From the NCBI RefSeq assembly GCF_023053635.1, contig NC_086172.1, forward strand, positions 92,346,181 through 92,410,180: a stretch of DNA of 64,000 nt, in the 5' to 3' direction. This stretch comes from Elgaria multicarinata webbii (Eukaryota; Chordata; Lepidosauria; Squamata; Anguidae). A program made the translations under genes and the position numbers. The notes below the pieces were generated by a model that worked only from the letters and a program-made list of their open reading frames with translations, was not told the origin of the DNA and made no database searches. Below are positions 24,398 to 60,539 of the stretch, one piece after another (the stretch's first letter is position 1; each line of letters opens with the position of its first letter).

Positions 24398-25561
24398 ATT
24401 AAAAAGACAGTCTTTGGCCTCCTGATTCTCTCCCAAATAGAGGAGAACCCAACATTTCAAAAACTGAAACCTCAATTGTTTATACTACTCCTGTGGCCCA
24501 GCCATTCTCACATTCTACTAAAGAAAAGGCTTGTCTGATGCAGTGTCCTCCTTTGGAGCAAGTGTACTGCCATAAATGTGCTGAATTACAGGGATCTCTT
24601 GGGGTGTTGGTGGAAACGCTGCTTCCTGTTGCTACCGCAGAAGCAACACACTTTTCCTTTCACAGCTATGTTGTTTATCCCATTAGCAAACCCGTCTCCT
24701 AGATTCCGGCGCCCAATTCCCTATGCTCCTGGGGCCTGTGTGCAGCAACTAAGGACACATCATATTCTTTTGAGAAAGAAAGATGACCAGTAGATGTGTA
24801 GTCTACTTAGCCTTGAATCAGGTGGAATAGGCACTTGTGGGCTCTTTAAAGAAGAGCAATAAAATAGCCAGTGTTTAGTCCTGAATGGTGCTAGGATCCC
24901 AAAGAGTTTGTCTCATGATGAAAAGGTGAGGCAAGATGACCTAGTAGGACATTTCCCCTTATAAAAGTGGCATTGTGCTGTTAGTCATAGGATTCTCTTT
25001 GTCAACACTGCAAAGCTGGGAATGTTACTTGACGTTAGAGTCAAACTCCCATTACCCACAGAAGCGAGGGAAGGCAGTTTACCTCGAACATGACTCGTTT
25101 TATTTCCCCATGACGTCAATTCTGTATTCAGAACTCGTCTTTTAATACCCCCCTGTAAAAGTTTCTTCAAATAGCTAAGGCCATGAATTCTACTGAGAGG
25201 AGGGAAGAAGAATAGAGTAGATAGCAGTAAGCATCCAGTGAATCAAAAACCCAAGCTTGATCATAATTTAATTCATTCATGCTTTACAGCTTTCCTCAAA
25301 GCAGGTCATCGGCCTCCATTTGGCAAGTTTATTTAGGACATTCAGTGACTTCGGGTTATTACATTTACCTTTACTCTTTCTTCCCTTTAAACCTATGCTC
25401 AAATGGTATTTGTTACAGTGCTTAAATATGTATGTGATATGAGGACATATAGAAGCAAACCGAGATAAAAAGTCCATTGCACTGATGCCATCTTTATCTC
25501 TGATAATGGACAGTCCAGGCTACAGAGAACTTTCAAAGATCCAAGGGATCCCCTAGGCTAG

Positions 25562-25702
25562 CCTTCCCCAAATCAGTACCCTCCAAACGGGTTGGACTAC
25601 AGATCTCACCCACCCCAGTCAGCCTGGCCAAAGACCGGGCTGGTTGGGTGATGGAATTTGTAGTCCAACACATCTGGAGGGTGCCAGGTTGGTGAAGGCA
25701 GC
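25562..25702. mobile_element. Foldback MITE, aacatctgg family
   Basis: The left half has gggttggactacagatctca and the right half ttgtagtccaacacatctgg. The outer ends are ccttccccaaatcag / ttggtgaaggc. Confidence 0.65.
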
Positions 25703-26099
25703 TCTTGCCCTAAAACAGGATACCCATTATTACCTCCTCAGGCACCCCCTAGAGTTGTCGCTCAATGCTTTGCATGTAAAAGAATCCAAGTCGAATGCCT
25801 GCATCACAAGGCGAGGGTGATTTTAGCACTAATTTAAAGACTGATTAAAAATTAAATGGGGTAACTAAATAGCAACCACTGGAAAGGTAATAATGTAGAT
25901 ATACCAGGCTCACCTGCTCAATAAATCACTGCTTGCAACAAAACTATGGCTGTTGGAAAGATGGAAGAGTAGCACTAAGAACTATCCACACCTACAAAGG
26001 TTGCATTACTATTCCATATTTTTATTCAAATGTCCAATTTTCTGCAAGATGAAAGAAGTTCAGGAAAACACAAGAGGACAACATTTGAAATGCCATGTA

Positions 26100-29000
26100 G
26101 ACATCCTGTAAAAAGTAAGGGAATGAATCACTACGATTCCACCCTAATTACTGATTCCATTCAGAATCCACACTTGACCTATTAGCTAGGCAGCACCCAT
26201 TTTTCTCTCTTTCCCTGTTCATCCTGGCTGGTTTCATTCATAACTGCTCTTCCCGTTGTTTAGTGTGATTTGATTTGGTTTCATTTTAGTTATGTTGCCT
26301 TTTTATTATACTTTTTATTGTTTTTATGCTGCTTTTTAGGGGCTTTTGGCAGAAAAACAAGTCAATATTAATGTAATATTAGAATTAACCATTTTTTTTG
26401 TTACAGTTATTATGGATTTGCCAGAAGTTTGAGTTTTCTAAACACACCCACCCACCCACGCCAACAACCAACCTACGACCACCACTACTATTGCTACTTC
26501 CACCCTGTCCACCCACATAAGAGGCCTGGATCTAAAGAGCTGTTTTGGTGTCTTAAAAGGACTTTCATTATGACTAAATGCTGTTGCAACTAAGTTTCAA
26601 AAAACGTTTGCTATGTGGTGGTCTTTGTCGTAGGTTTATTATTCTTTTATAAAATGTTGCTTTAATATTCTTTACACTGAGATACTTTTACTGAGATAAG
26701 AAGAACAGGTGTAAAGCTTTCTATAGACGCAAAATGCCGTTGCAACAGTTTCAAAAGGAGTTTGCTATGTTGTGGGCTCTGCTGTTAAAAAGAAAAAGAG
26801 TCTAAGGCTACAGTTGCCTCAGAATTCCAAACAGGCTTGCCTTCACGGAACACAGTAGGATCTTTGCGAGTAAAGATTCATATGTTTGACTTGCAAACAT
26901 ATGGAATGTGTTGTGTGATTCTTTATACCCTGGCAGGACATTTTAACCAGCAGCTTTTAACTTTGGCAGGATTGGAATGCTACAATCCTATTTTTAAAAA
27001 CAACACAATCTTAGTACTGCCAACGAGGTTCATGAGAAATCAGGCTGTGTTTCAAGGCACCTTACAGCTGCAATCCTACGTTCTCTATAAGTAAGCTCTA
27101 TTGAACTCAATGGGATTTGCTTCTCAGTAGAAATGACCATTGGCTATTGGGCAGTATAAAATGCAGTAAATAAATAGAAATGTATAGGATTTTGCTGCAG
27201 GGATCACAATGATGCACACGTTAAAGAAATAAATAAAGCTCTAGATATTTTACTGAGACAGTAAACATCTTGAAAGTGAATAAGCATTCATAAAAAATTT
27301 AAGTGAGTGATTTAGAGGTTAGATAATGTCTGGGAAAGTGTTTCCTGTGACTTGTGCTGAACAAAACTGAGGTAATGTGTCCAGGGCAAATGTCACAGCC
27401 TTGATAGGAAACAAAAAACATTGTAGAAGGAGGTCATCTGTAAAATGTAAGGGAATGAACCATTACGATTCCACCCTAACGACACCAATAATAATCAATG
27501 TCATTCAAAATCCATACTTGACCTATTAGCATAGGTTGCACCCATAACCATAGTTTGCGAGGGTGGAAACAATACCCTTGGATTCTACAGAGAAGGACGC
27601 AAGTCCTGGAAAATGTCAGTTTGGCATCTACAGTTCTATACATTGGATGTGATTGGAGAAAGTGGCTAAGCAATATTGACCACCATGTTTGACAATAGTC
27701 TCAAGCAGCCAAATCTAGAAGACCTGGAAAAGATGGTGAAAATTTTGTAAGAGAATAAGAAATGGAAAGCTGCTTTTTAAATAAGATACCAATCAGGGAT
27801 ACAAGTGATCTTGAAGGACATTTATGAGAGTTTTTGTGGCTGAGATGTACAGAACAGCATGCTGTAGGAGAAAAGTCATATCAAGATGGGTTAAACCACA
27901 TATCTCCATCTTCTAGCTGTGGCATATGCCACATGCATGCACGCACGCACGCACATGTACGACACACACAAGATGAGTCATTCGTAGAGTGCAATGATAT
28001 TGAATGAGTTCATTATCTCCATTTCACTGGGCTTGAAAGCAAATCAGTTCCCTGGAAAACTGCGTTGATGGTAACAATACATGCTGTCCCTCAAACTATG
28101 ACAAGGAGAGTGTACGTGTTTAGAAGCAGCCCAATTAGGTTCTTGTATTAGTGAAGATTTCATTTATAATTTGATTGCATTGCTGTCTTTCCTTTAGTAT
28201 CTGGGCATATATTACCTGTTTTGGTTTTGTGTAGGGTGCAAAAAGGTAGTGAATTATATTCTAGAAAAGCCATTATTTTTGTTAGTATAAGTGAAGAGGT
28301 ATTGAAACTTGCAAGTAGCCCTGATCCTGTGGCCACAAAGGAGATTGCTTTATTCTTCTTTTTACTAAGATGCTTTTTACAGAGATACTTTTACTGAGAT
28401 GCCTACAACACTGTAAAGTTTTATATAGATTCAAAATGCTGTTGCAACTCAGTTTCAAAACGATTTTGCCATGTGGTTGGCTCTGCTGTTAAGAAAAAAA
28501 AGTCTTAAGGCTGCAATTCTAAACAGGCTTTCCTCAGAATAAGTTTCATGGAACACAGTAGGATGTCCTTGTGAGTAAAGATTCATATGTTTGACCTGCA
28601 AACATATGGAATGTGTTGCGTGCTTCTTTATACCCTGGCCTGAATATTTTAACCAGCAGCATTTAACTTTGGGAGATTTGGAATACCACAATTCTTATTT
28701 TAAGAATAACAACACAATCTTAGCACTGCCAATGGGAAAAATCCTCTTGTTCCAACTTCTTGAGGAATCAGGCTGCGTTTCAAGGCAGCTTACAGCTGCA
28801 AACCTATGCTCATTTCTCTAGAAGCGTGCCCCATTAATGTCAATGGGATTTGCTTCTGCGTAGAAATATATAGGATTTTGCTGCAGGGTTCATAAGTGAA
28901 GTAGCCACCATCATGCACACTTTGCAGAATGAAATAAAGCTCTAGATATTTTAGTGAGTCAGTAAATGTCTTGAAAGATGAATATGCATTCTTACAAGAT

Positions 29001-29140
29001 TTAGGTAAGTAATTTAGAAAGTGTTTCCTGTGGGGAAAGAGAAAGTGTTTCCTGTGACCTATGCTGAATGAAACTGAGGTTATAGAAGGAGGTCATCTTA
29101 ATCTATACTAAAGGAGCATTCACAAATATACATGCTCTAT
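26100..29140 (+). repeat. Diverged tandem segmental duplication
   Basis: Two units follow one another, about 26100-27435 and 27436-29140. Each starts gtaagggaatgaa, then acgattccaccctaa and cttgacctattagc, and later carries agtaaagattcatatgtttg, gcaaacatatggaatgtgtt, acaacacaatcttag and ataaagctctagatatttta in the same order. The second unit is longer by inserted DNA at about 27550-28360. A further partial copy of the caaaatgctgttgcaac segment lies at 26578-26630. Confidence 0.85.
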
Positions 29141-31059
29141 CTTAAAATGTAAAGAATAAACATGAGCATCTCTTTTTCTGCCCAGAGGATCATTACTATG
29201 AATTAGAAGAACCATGATGTACTGATGAGGCAGGGGTACTATTTAGGGATTGTAAATCCCCGCTCCATGTTTCTAAGAACATGTGATCATTCCACAAATG
29301 CACATCTGTATTAGGTAAGCCTACTGAAGACACAAATACCTTTGCTTCAAAAGAAATGGTGTTTGTCCTATACTGAGAACACCTATGGTTTCTGTGAGCC
29401 ATAAAAGAAAAGGATCATAATGATTCCCTTCAAAGAAAATGAACATACTGAATGCCCTTAAAATTCACTGTGTAATATAACCTTTAATATATGCTAAGGA
29501 AAACCAGATAAACTGTAGAACGCTCTTCTCCTGGAGATTCCCCCAAAATTGAGGACCATAATATAATTATCTTTTTTAAAGCAGCCCTTCATTTGAATTT
29601 GAATTTAGACGGCTGGGTGGGGACTCTGACCTAGAAGGGGGCAGAAGGTAAATCTCCAGAGGTTGGGTTTATGGAAGTTTAAGTCCAAAACATCTGAAAA
29701 TCCACCTTCTGCCCACTCCTGCTGTGACCCATCATCTATCTTGTCTCTCTGAAACGGCTCCTTAGCTGTATTAACACAATATAGGCCCGTGTATGTTGCA
29801 CTTGGAGTAGAGAGGTAATATTTGATTGGGACTGTCAGCCCAATTCAGTCCCTCCTGCTTTTAGAAGAAGAAAATGACATTGGGAAAGTGACAATCTCCC
29901 ACACAGTTCTACCTAGATACTCAATGTAAACATCTTTTATGAACAACACAAGACCCCTTTTCTCTTTGGGCTGACCTTCTAGTTCTAAGATATGATGGGA
30001 TTTAATTGACTTTTGATATTGTTTAATATAGAATCTTATGGGACCTTAAGGACTAACACATATAAGGTACAATTCTATGCATGTTTAGAGTTTTTTTAAA
30101 AAAGTCTTACAACTCCCAGCATTCTCCAGAGTCTACTTCATTTTTTTAAATTCTAGCTTTAAATATTCTCCCACACCCCCTACTCCCAGGCCTGAGCCCT
30201 CTCTACTGAACAGGACCAAAATGCAAATAAAAATAAAAGTTCCCATTGCTTCTGATTATAGTCAATAAATATACTTAATTTTCATATCTGCATACGTCCA
30301 TTTCCGTAAAGTTAGCTTGGGCTTAATTTTGGCTCTCTGATAAACAAATGCCTCCAAGGGTATCCATCTCAAGGCTTCAGAAAAATGGCAGGTGAATGGG
30401 GAGGTGTCATATCACACTTTCTGCACCCAACTGGCCAAGCCATTATTTCCATTAGGTGCAAAGAAATGGGAGGAAGACTCTATGCAGCAGGATGTGGCCC
30501 TTACCATTACGTTTGTTTGCTGTAATGTGTAACTAGTTTGCACTTCATTTTCAAATCAGTGAGCAAACATTACATCTGACTGAGCTCTATTTTCTCCCTG
30601 TTGACAGGAGCATATTTAAAGAAAAGGGCAGCAAAATTAGTTTTTTTTTTTTTAAAAAAAGCAACCAAAATACGCATGGGGAGAGTAGAACTGGAATTCC
30701 ATGGTAATGACTTTTAAACACGTTAGGCATTGAGGGATAATATATATAATTTCCCTTACACATTTATTACCCTGGATTATTAATACTGTGATCTCAAATG
30801 TACACACTGAAGTTTGCTTAGCAGTGCTGAGTATACTGGCAGCAACTAGCAACAACTGAGAATCAATTTCTGAATTAAAGGACAGCAGTTCCACCTCCTC
30901 CCCTTCCTCCCTCTCTCTCCTTTAACAAAGAGCTGGTGTTAGTTTTTCAGTACCACGGAGATTTTTTTTTAAAAAAGAAAAAAATAGTATTATATAAGGC
31001 AGAATTGTAAAACCAAGTGAAATATTATTTTCTTTTGCATACAGTACTGATTACACCAT

Positions 31060-31330
31060 GTAGTAGAACACTCTCTCCAAAAATGACACTCAAGGAGGCC
31101 TACAATCACTGATAAAACTTGATAAAAACAATCAGAATAATTCAAAGCAATGATACCAGAGCAAAAACAGCCTCCAACCCAACAGATCTGTTTACAAACC
31201 AAAGGCCTGCTTGAATAAAGTGGTTTTGCCTGCCAGTGGAAGGACAGCTAAGAGGGAGAAAACCTAGCTTCCCTCAGCAGGGAGTTCCACAGCCAGGGAG
31301 CAGCCACCGAGAAGGCCCTTCTTTCACATT
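31060..31330 (-). mobile_element. LINE-like 3' region, minus strand
   Basis: gggagttccacagccaggga followed by gcagccaccgagaaggccct is a widely repeated squamate retroposon segment, also resembling the body at 8200-8310. The clade is unresolved. Confidence 0.45.
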
Positions 31331-31336
31331 GCCACT

Positions 31337-31717
31337 AAACGTTCTTCTGAATGTGATCCTGAAAGAAGGGCCTCTCCAGAAGAGGCTAAGTACTTTGTCC
31401 CACAGCATATAGTTCAACTATGGAATTTGCTACCATAAGAAATAGAGATGGCCACCAATTTGGATGTCTTTAAAAGGGGATTGGGCAAATTCCTGGAGGA
31501 GAAGGCTACTAGTCCTGATGGCTAGGTGCTACCTCCAGTATCAGAGGAAGCACACCTATATACAGCAGTTGCTGGGGAACATGGGCTGGAGTGTGCTGTT
31601 GCACTCATGTCCTGCTTGCGTGTCCCTGGTTGACAGCTGGTTGGCCACTGTGTGAACAGAATACTAGACTATATGGACCCCTGGTCTGATTCAGCATGTC
31701 TCTTCTTATGTGCTTAG
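31337..31717 (+). mobile_element. CR1/L2-type LINE 3' end
   Basis: The decayed C-terminal coding end is still readable around MATNLDVFKRGLGKFLEE. It is followed by the 3' tail tactagtcctgatggctagg, ttgctggggaacatgggctg and catgtctcttcttatgtgct. It ends about 270 bp upstream of the TPH1 TATA-like box. Confidence 0.65.
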
Positions 31718-31959
31718 TTAATCTGAGAAATTTTGTTTGCTGACCTCTTTGGGGACAGAGGGGTCTGGATGTTGGAATCCCACGCCAGAACCTGTTTTGA
31801 GAGCTCTGCCCATATCAAATAATAATAATAATGGAAGAAAGTAGGTTGCGTCTCGACCTTGCTCAGGCTCCCGGCCCTTCTCTTTTGCATTAACGTGGAG
31901 TGCGGGGAGGGGCTCGTTGGCTGGGCAGAAGATGAGGAGTTTCTTCCTCGGGCCTCTCC

Positions 31960-32068
31960 GGCCCCCACCACCCCGCCCTTCCTCCGGCCCATAAATAGCC
32001 GAGCGGCAGGAGACGCGCAGCCAGAGCATCCCCTGCAGCCAGCTCTCGCTCACCCGTCGGGTTGCACC
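31960..32068 (+). promoter_or_regulatory. TPH1: TPH1 core promoter and 5' UTR
   Basis: A GC box (ccccgccc, 31971-31978) precedes a TATA-like ataaatag at 31991-31998. Initiation is expected near 32020, giving a 5' UTR of about 50 bases before the ATG at 32069. The surrounding 31.88-32.25 kb is GC- and CpG-rich compared with its flanks. Confidence 0.65.
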
Positions 32069-54886
<22,818 letters not shown>

Positions 54887-55865
54887 CCTATCCAGTGACC
54901 ACCGGCTACTCTGCACTCAGCAGCTATGGATTTTGTCTCATTCAAGGCATGAAAATACTCTGTGTGTGCTTTATGAAGAATGCCACTTTCCAAAAAACCA
55001 AAGGATGAACGAAGGGGAAAGATGTTTTTAATCTATGGTTTCCTGGAAGCATTCATATCAAGATTTACATGCTATTTATCCCTTTCTGTTTTCTGGTTCT
55101 TCCTCAGTATTTTGGAAGGAAAGCAGACTTAATTTGATATAGGATCTTAGGAATGGCTACAATGAAAGACTAGTGTCCATGTAATTCAGGGCCTTACAGG
55201 GCATTCAATGGGGTGGCAGGGGCCACAAATGTGCACGCACACATATTCATGCATACAACTTGCATACTTCTCCCACCCACTCCTCTCTCACACACATGGG
55301 GTTTATCCCCCCAAACACAATAAACAATCTGATAAATTGCCAGAGCAATTAACCATAGAAGTCATATCACAGTTTCTGCTGGAAGTCCCAAGCTAACATA
55401 CAGTTAACTTAGTTAACCCCACATATAGGTGCTCCTCTAATAGGTTTGAGAAGAGCCCAAATAAGCAACAGATCTGAGGTTGAAGCCCCCTCATGTCCCC
55501 ACCCACCCCAACCTGATCATCAAACCAGAGGAAAAAATGCTCCAAAAATGGGTTCTATGGTTCCTACCATAGAAGCTTTGTTCCTGCAGTGCCCTAGAAA
55601 GCAGCAGGAACCTTTGAGTATGGCTTCCCAGGATGCTCTAGGAGTGAGGCTTCTATGGCAGAAAACATAGAGCCCATTCGTAGTGTGTTTTCCCTTTTTT
55701 TTTTTGGAGGCAGAAGATACTGGGAGAATTGGGAGTTGCTAGGCAGGAGGGGCTGCCCACAGCTTGTAATATGCACCCCTGATGCAGTCCATTATTCTGT
55801 AACCAATGATGTCTAATATTAGCTGCTACTCAGGATGGAATAAAAACCTAAACCATGTAGTGGTC
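54887..55865 (+). other. TPH1: TPH1 3' UTR (approximate)
   Basis: AATAAA signals lie at 55319-55324 and 55839-55844, so the transcript probably ends near 55.34 or 55.86 kb. An imperfect foldback at 55548-55683 sits between them and would be in the longer form. The end is inferred. Confidence 0.5.
55548..55683. repeat. Imperfect foldback in the TPH1 3' region
   Basis: aatgggttctatggttccta with ccatagaagc at the left; gcttctatggcagaaaacat with agagcccatt at the right. Confidence 0.6.
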
Positions 55866-55923
55866 ATATTTCAACAAGGTATCCTGCTTAACCTCCAATA
55901 TTTTGTTGTTGTTCAAGCACTAA

Positions 55924-56010
55924 GGCTGTAATCCTATACACACTTACCTGGAAGTAAGGCCCATTGAATATAGTAGGACTTACATCTGACTAAACTTTCA
56001 TAGAATTGCT
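55924..56010. repeat. ggattgca foldback repeat (clear copy)
   Basis: Left arm gtaatcctatacacacttac with ctggaagtaaggcccattga; right arm agtaggacttacatctgact with catagaattgc. The halves are imperfect inverted copies. Confidence 0.65.
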
Positions 56011-56499
56011 CAGTACATTCTGTACCATTTCTCGTGTTGCATTATCCCTAAATATGAATACACTTGCATGTAAGGGAACAGAGAGCTCGTGCTGTAAGAA
56101 GATGAAGGACTGTTGGTTGTCCCATTATACTCTTATTTGTTTACCTGACCTATCTGGATGCAAATATAATGGGCATCCTTATACTAGCAAGCAAAGTGCA
56201 TTCTTAATGTGTGTTTCTTTGTAGGCAAAGATATCCACATTTTGCCTTTTACAAACATCTTCATCCTTTGTTGATTGTAAGATCAACTGATGACTTGCAT
56301 GTGTGGATGAGATACTGCAGATTAATTTGCCCAGGTAAAACTTTATTATCTCCTGAGGTCTATTAAAACACTACACTTGCCCATGGAAATAATTCACACA
56401 TTTGATTAAGAGCTTTCAGGAGTTGCAGCATCAAGTGAAGTATATATATTTGATGTGAAACAGCCTTTACGTGAGAGCCGTTCTTAAGTCCTGAAAACT

Positions 56500-56715
56500 T
56501 GAGCTCATGGTCAATGGCAAGCTCACACTAGGCCATGGTTAGTCTGCTAACCATTTTGCAGCAAATGGTTAGTGTGCATGTTTAAACCATGGTTATGTAG
56601 CCACCATTGTTAGGAATGATTCACATGCTAAGTCATGGTTCTCAGAACATGCTAAGCCATAATATTAGCTCAAAATGCCTAAGCACTGTGGCTTAGTGTG
56701 TTGTCTGAACAGGGT
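56500..56715. mobile_element. hAT-like MITE, cacgctaa family
   Basis: ccatggttagtctgctaacc, gtttaaaccatggttatgta, aggaatgattcacatgctaa and the end ggcttagtgtgttgtctgaa match, in opposite orientation, the copy at 22-210. Confidence 0.65.
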
Positions 56716-57340
56716 CACAACTAGATCTGAAGCACCGACATATTGCACCCAATCCTTTCATACTAAAGCTATCTAGGAGTTATTTTAGACTGATATCTGT
56801 GGGATTCATTAGTACACAGGATCGCTGACTTCATCTTAGTGAGTCCTATCAAGTTGTGAAAAACTTTCAGGCTTCACTAAAGATAAGATGATGACAGTGG
56901 GCTGGCAACTCTCCTCACTCTTGTTTAGGTTCTTGGTCTGGCTCTAGATTTGAAGGGGTCAATGCCTATGGATTTACCTAGCAGCTGTGAATGAGCCTGG
57001 AAACTGTCCACCATTTTAAATTTCCCACAATGCCTCAGAGCAACACTCTGTGGGATGTTCTGGAGAACTGTGAGAAATTTAAAATGTTGGGTGGCTTCCA
57101 AGTCACTGCCATCAGATAAGCTAGGAGGACAGCCAACCAAAGATGCTATCAGCTTGCCTTCCAACAGATGCTTAAGGTTACCAGGTTCTGATGCCAGTCC
57201 TGGCAGAGTAGAGGCATGCAGAGCCCAGTTAGCCATGGACTCAAGGAGGACAAGGCTTCTGAAAAAGGAGGTACTGATTCTGCCCAACCTGCACAATGCC
57301 TTGCAATATAATATGAGCAAAATAGCATTCATTCAGAAGA

Positions 57341-57520
57341 ACTGTAGCTCAGTGATAGAGCATGTGATTTACATGCAGAAGATTCCAGGTTCAATCTCTG
57401 GCATCTCTGGATAGGGCTGGAAAGACTCCTGACTGAAATCTTGGAGAGCCACTTTAAATCTGTGCAGAGAGTACTCAGATGGACCAACAATCTGACATGA
57501 TAGGCAGTGTCCTGTCTAAC
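57341..57520 (+). mobile_element. tRNA-derived squamate SINE
   Basis: A box actgtagctcagtgatagag, B box caggttcaatctctggc, then ctggaaagactcctgactga, ttggagagcc, ctcagatggaccaacaatct and ggcagtgtcct. This is the common squamate tRNA SINE. It is not a functional tRNA gene because the 3' half does not form a tRNA. Confidence 0.8.
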
Positions 57521-57659
57521 GTATGTAGTTGTTTGGCTTTCCATCTTACGACTAAAAAACCTCTACAAGAAGCCAAGAACAATTTGGAGTTGACAGGTAA
57601 GCCACAGTACTATGTGTAAAGTCCACATGAAACATAAATACTATATTTATTTAACTAAG

Positions 57660-57760
57660 GTCGCAATCCTATGCATGTTTAGACAGAAAAAAGTTCAACC
57701 TGGCTGGAGAATGCTGGAAGTTATAGGGCTTTTTTCTATCTAAACGTGCCTAAATTCATT
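57660..57760. mobile_element. Foldback MITE, caatcctatgcatgttt family
   Basis: cgcaatcctatgcatgttta with gacagaaaaaagttc, and tttttctatctaaacgtgcc at the other end, around ggctggagaatgctgg. Diverged copies lie at 30068-30160 and 61590-61660. Confidence 0.6.
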
Positions 57761-58399
57761 TGAAGTATACTTTCCTGTCCACATACAGACATAAGTGTGA
57801 ACCCATAAAGCGCTCATACAGTGTTGTAAATGTTGATGTAATTAATTCAGAATATGAAGCACAATATACATCTAAATATAATATGGTAGCAAAAAAACTT
57901 GTTAATTATATAATAAATTTGTACAAAACAAAACAAACTCATTAGAAAAACATATGTCTCTAAGATGAAATCAATTTACAAAAAGAATATACCCTCTAGA
58001 TGGGGGTTCAACCATTCAAAATGGTTGAAAATCCCAGTAACAAAGGATTCTTTATGAAAATGACCACTGAGCTCTATATTTCATTAACACATTCAAATGT
58101 ATTTGAAGATTTGTGGAATGCTGTCTTTTTAAGCTAATAAAAGTATATCACATAACTTCTCCAGCCATTTTTGTATCAAAGATATCTCTTTACATTTCCA
58201 GTAATAACCATAAACCACTCTAGTAATCACTAGTGCATTTAATACTACCTCATATTTCTTTCTAGGGACTATAGCTGTATAAAATTAAGATAAAGAGGAA
58301 TGATAGGTACATTAACATTAGTAAAAGATGATATTGTTTGGGTAAGCATTTTCAAATATGTTTGAGCTCTGCAACATATCCACATGTGGAAAAAACTTT

Positions 58400-58770
58400 A
58401 CAAGAACATAAGAAGAGCCATGCTGGATCAGACCAGGAGTTCATCTAGTCCAGCATTCTGTTCACACAGTGGAAACCTGCCTGTGGAAACCCACAAGTAG
58501 GACACAAGTGCAGTAGTACTCTCCCACTTGTGTTCCCCAGCAACTGGGAGTACATAGGTATACTGGAAGTAGCATATAGCCATCAAGACTAGTAACCATT
58601 GATAGCCATATCCTCTATGAATTTATCTAATTCCCCTTTAAAGCCATCCAAATTGGTGGCCATCACTACATTTTGTGGTAGTGAATTCCTTAGTTTAACT
58701 ATGCACTGTGTGAAGAAGTAGGCGTACTCTGGTTTTAGTGCCAATATTACTATTTCCATTCTACAGGGCA
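58400..58770 (-). mobile_element. CR1/L2-type LINE 3' end, minus strand
   Basis: gccatgctggatcagaccag and agtccagcattctgttcaca are the reverse of the tail at 31600-31700. Further in, the reverse strand reads TNLDGFKGELDKFIEDMAIN, a decayed ORF2 end. Confidence 0.7.
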
Positions 58771-60054
58771 ACAATCCAATATTCATTTACCTGAGAGTAA
58801 GGCCCTTCAAACTCAATAGGGCATATTTCTGTGTAGACATGCATATGATAGTGCTGTAATGATATATTGCATACACTGATTCATGTGAAAATTAAATAGT
58901 ATTTGTTTATAGAGCTATTATTAAGCTGGACACTATAAACAAATGTGTATATGTTCAACTGCAGGATGTTACAAACTGGTATTGTGATGCACGCTGTTCT
59001 ACCATCACAGTTTTGATATTGCCCATAAGGTTTTTGAATGATTCTCTTATTTTTTATTCTGCTGAGCCACTCATACAATGCAAGTAACAAGATGGAAGAA
59101 GTACATTTCATTACATATAAACAGTGGATTTGCAAGCATTAGGATTCTTCCAGACAAGTTTACAAGTCCTAGGGTTCTTCCAGACAAGGCTTTTGTTTTG
59201 CTGGAGGAGGGAGGGGGAGGTCCAGACATTGTCATCTTCCATTTGTACTTGTCCTGCATCTCCCCACTGTTTCTTCCATCTTTATTCTTTCTACAGAAAG
59301 TCCATTAAGGAGGGAAAGATGGAATAGCTGCACAATGACTTTTGAGTGATAGCCATCTGTCCATCTGGAAGGATCCTTGGCCCATTTCTAAAAAGAGTGG
59401 AATGGGTCTCAGTCCTGTCTGAATATTTGACTCTCTGATCTGGAACCTTTGCTGTCTGAACAGCCTGAGATTATTCAGTAATGAGAGAAGGGAACAGATA
59501 CTCTGAGGCAGTTGTGTAAAATCATACCCTTTCCACATGTTATACTGGGTGGTATCCCAATAGGGAAATGATGGGAAATAGGGATGCAGGAAACACCAAA
59601 AATCTTAAGATAAATTGCACTTTGTTATTATCCCTATGGTTTGGCATATTCATTTTATACATGGGATAGGCAATTCACACATGCATACCATGATTGCACA
59701 ATCATCCTTCATTTATTTAGGCCCTCCCATTTTATTTATTTATTAACTATATTTATATACTGCTTCTCATCTGAAAGAAATCCAGAAGTAGTTAACAAAT
59801 CCCAAAGAGTTTCATGGAGTAAATGCACACTTTGGATATGGATATGCTTACACTTATTCTTACAACCACTTGTGTATTCATTCATACACAAGGAGGATGT
59901 CACCTTTGCACAAAGCTGTTGCTAACATAGCAATAAAATCGTTCACCTGCAAGGTGCCAAAGGACTATGTCAGTGTGTGTTGCTCTAACAAATTAATCCT
60001 CTTTTGAAATTTGTCATTCATACATTCCCGGGGCTGATCTCTTCCATGAGTTCA

Positions 60055-60230
60055 TAGTATAAGTAATTGGCTAAAGGAAATCAGAAGAATCAGGGGATTG
60101 GTTTGCACAAATCTATGGTGCGACCACACTTAGGATACTGTGTACAGTTCTGGTCATCACACCTAAAAAAAATATTGTAGAGTTGGAAAAAGTGCAGAAA
60201 AGGGCAACTGACAAGAGTTTTATTGCACTC
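60055..60230 (+). mobile_element. LINE ORF2 fragment (CR1/L2 type)
   Basis: ctatggtgcgaccacactta, gtgtacagttctggtcatca and gagttggaaaaagtgcagaa encode the reverse-transcriptase C-terminal motif around LEKVQKRAT. Confidence 0.6.
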
Positions 60231-60539
60231 TCATTACTGGACACTCATGGATTTTCATGGGTCCTGTTCATGACATCTACATCCCACACACCTCCCACCC
60301 CTTCTAGCCTTCTTGGCGCAACAAAAAAGATCCCGCTAAATCCAAATTATTTTTGAGACAAACTTGCCACTATCTGTTTCTGTGGTGCAGGAGAAGCAGC
60401 GCAATCAAAACAGCCCACTGAATGGGCCACGTGCATGTTGTTTACTTCCTCTTTCGAAAGAGGAAGTAATAAGGGACAAAAGTGCAGGCGGAGAAGCACA
60501 GTAAGGAACCATAATTTCCTCCTGTGTGATTGCAGGGGG

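Larger units (their letters stand above)
9376..31960. other. SAAL1-TPH1 intergenic region
   Basis: About 22.6 kb with no supported gene on either strand. It contains SINE and LINE 3' fragments, several foldback MITEs, the (ATC)12 microsatellite, a pair of tandem palindromes at 17.05 kb and a diverged tandem duplication at 26.1-29.1 kb, each listed separately where supported. Long stretches (for example 9.4-11.6, 14.1-15.2, 18.6-20.3 and 29.2-31.0 kb) show nothing I can assign beyond AT-rich unique DNA. Confidence 0.7.

Noticed and set aside
57341-57420. A functional tRNA gene
   Set aside because: A and B boxes are present, but the following sequence is the SINE body and no tRNA 3' acceptor half pairs with the 5' end.
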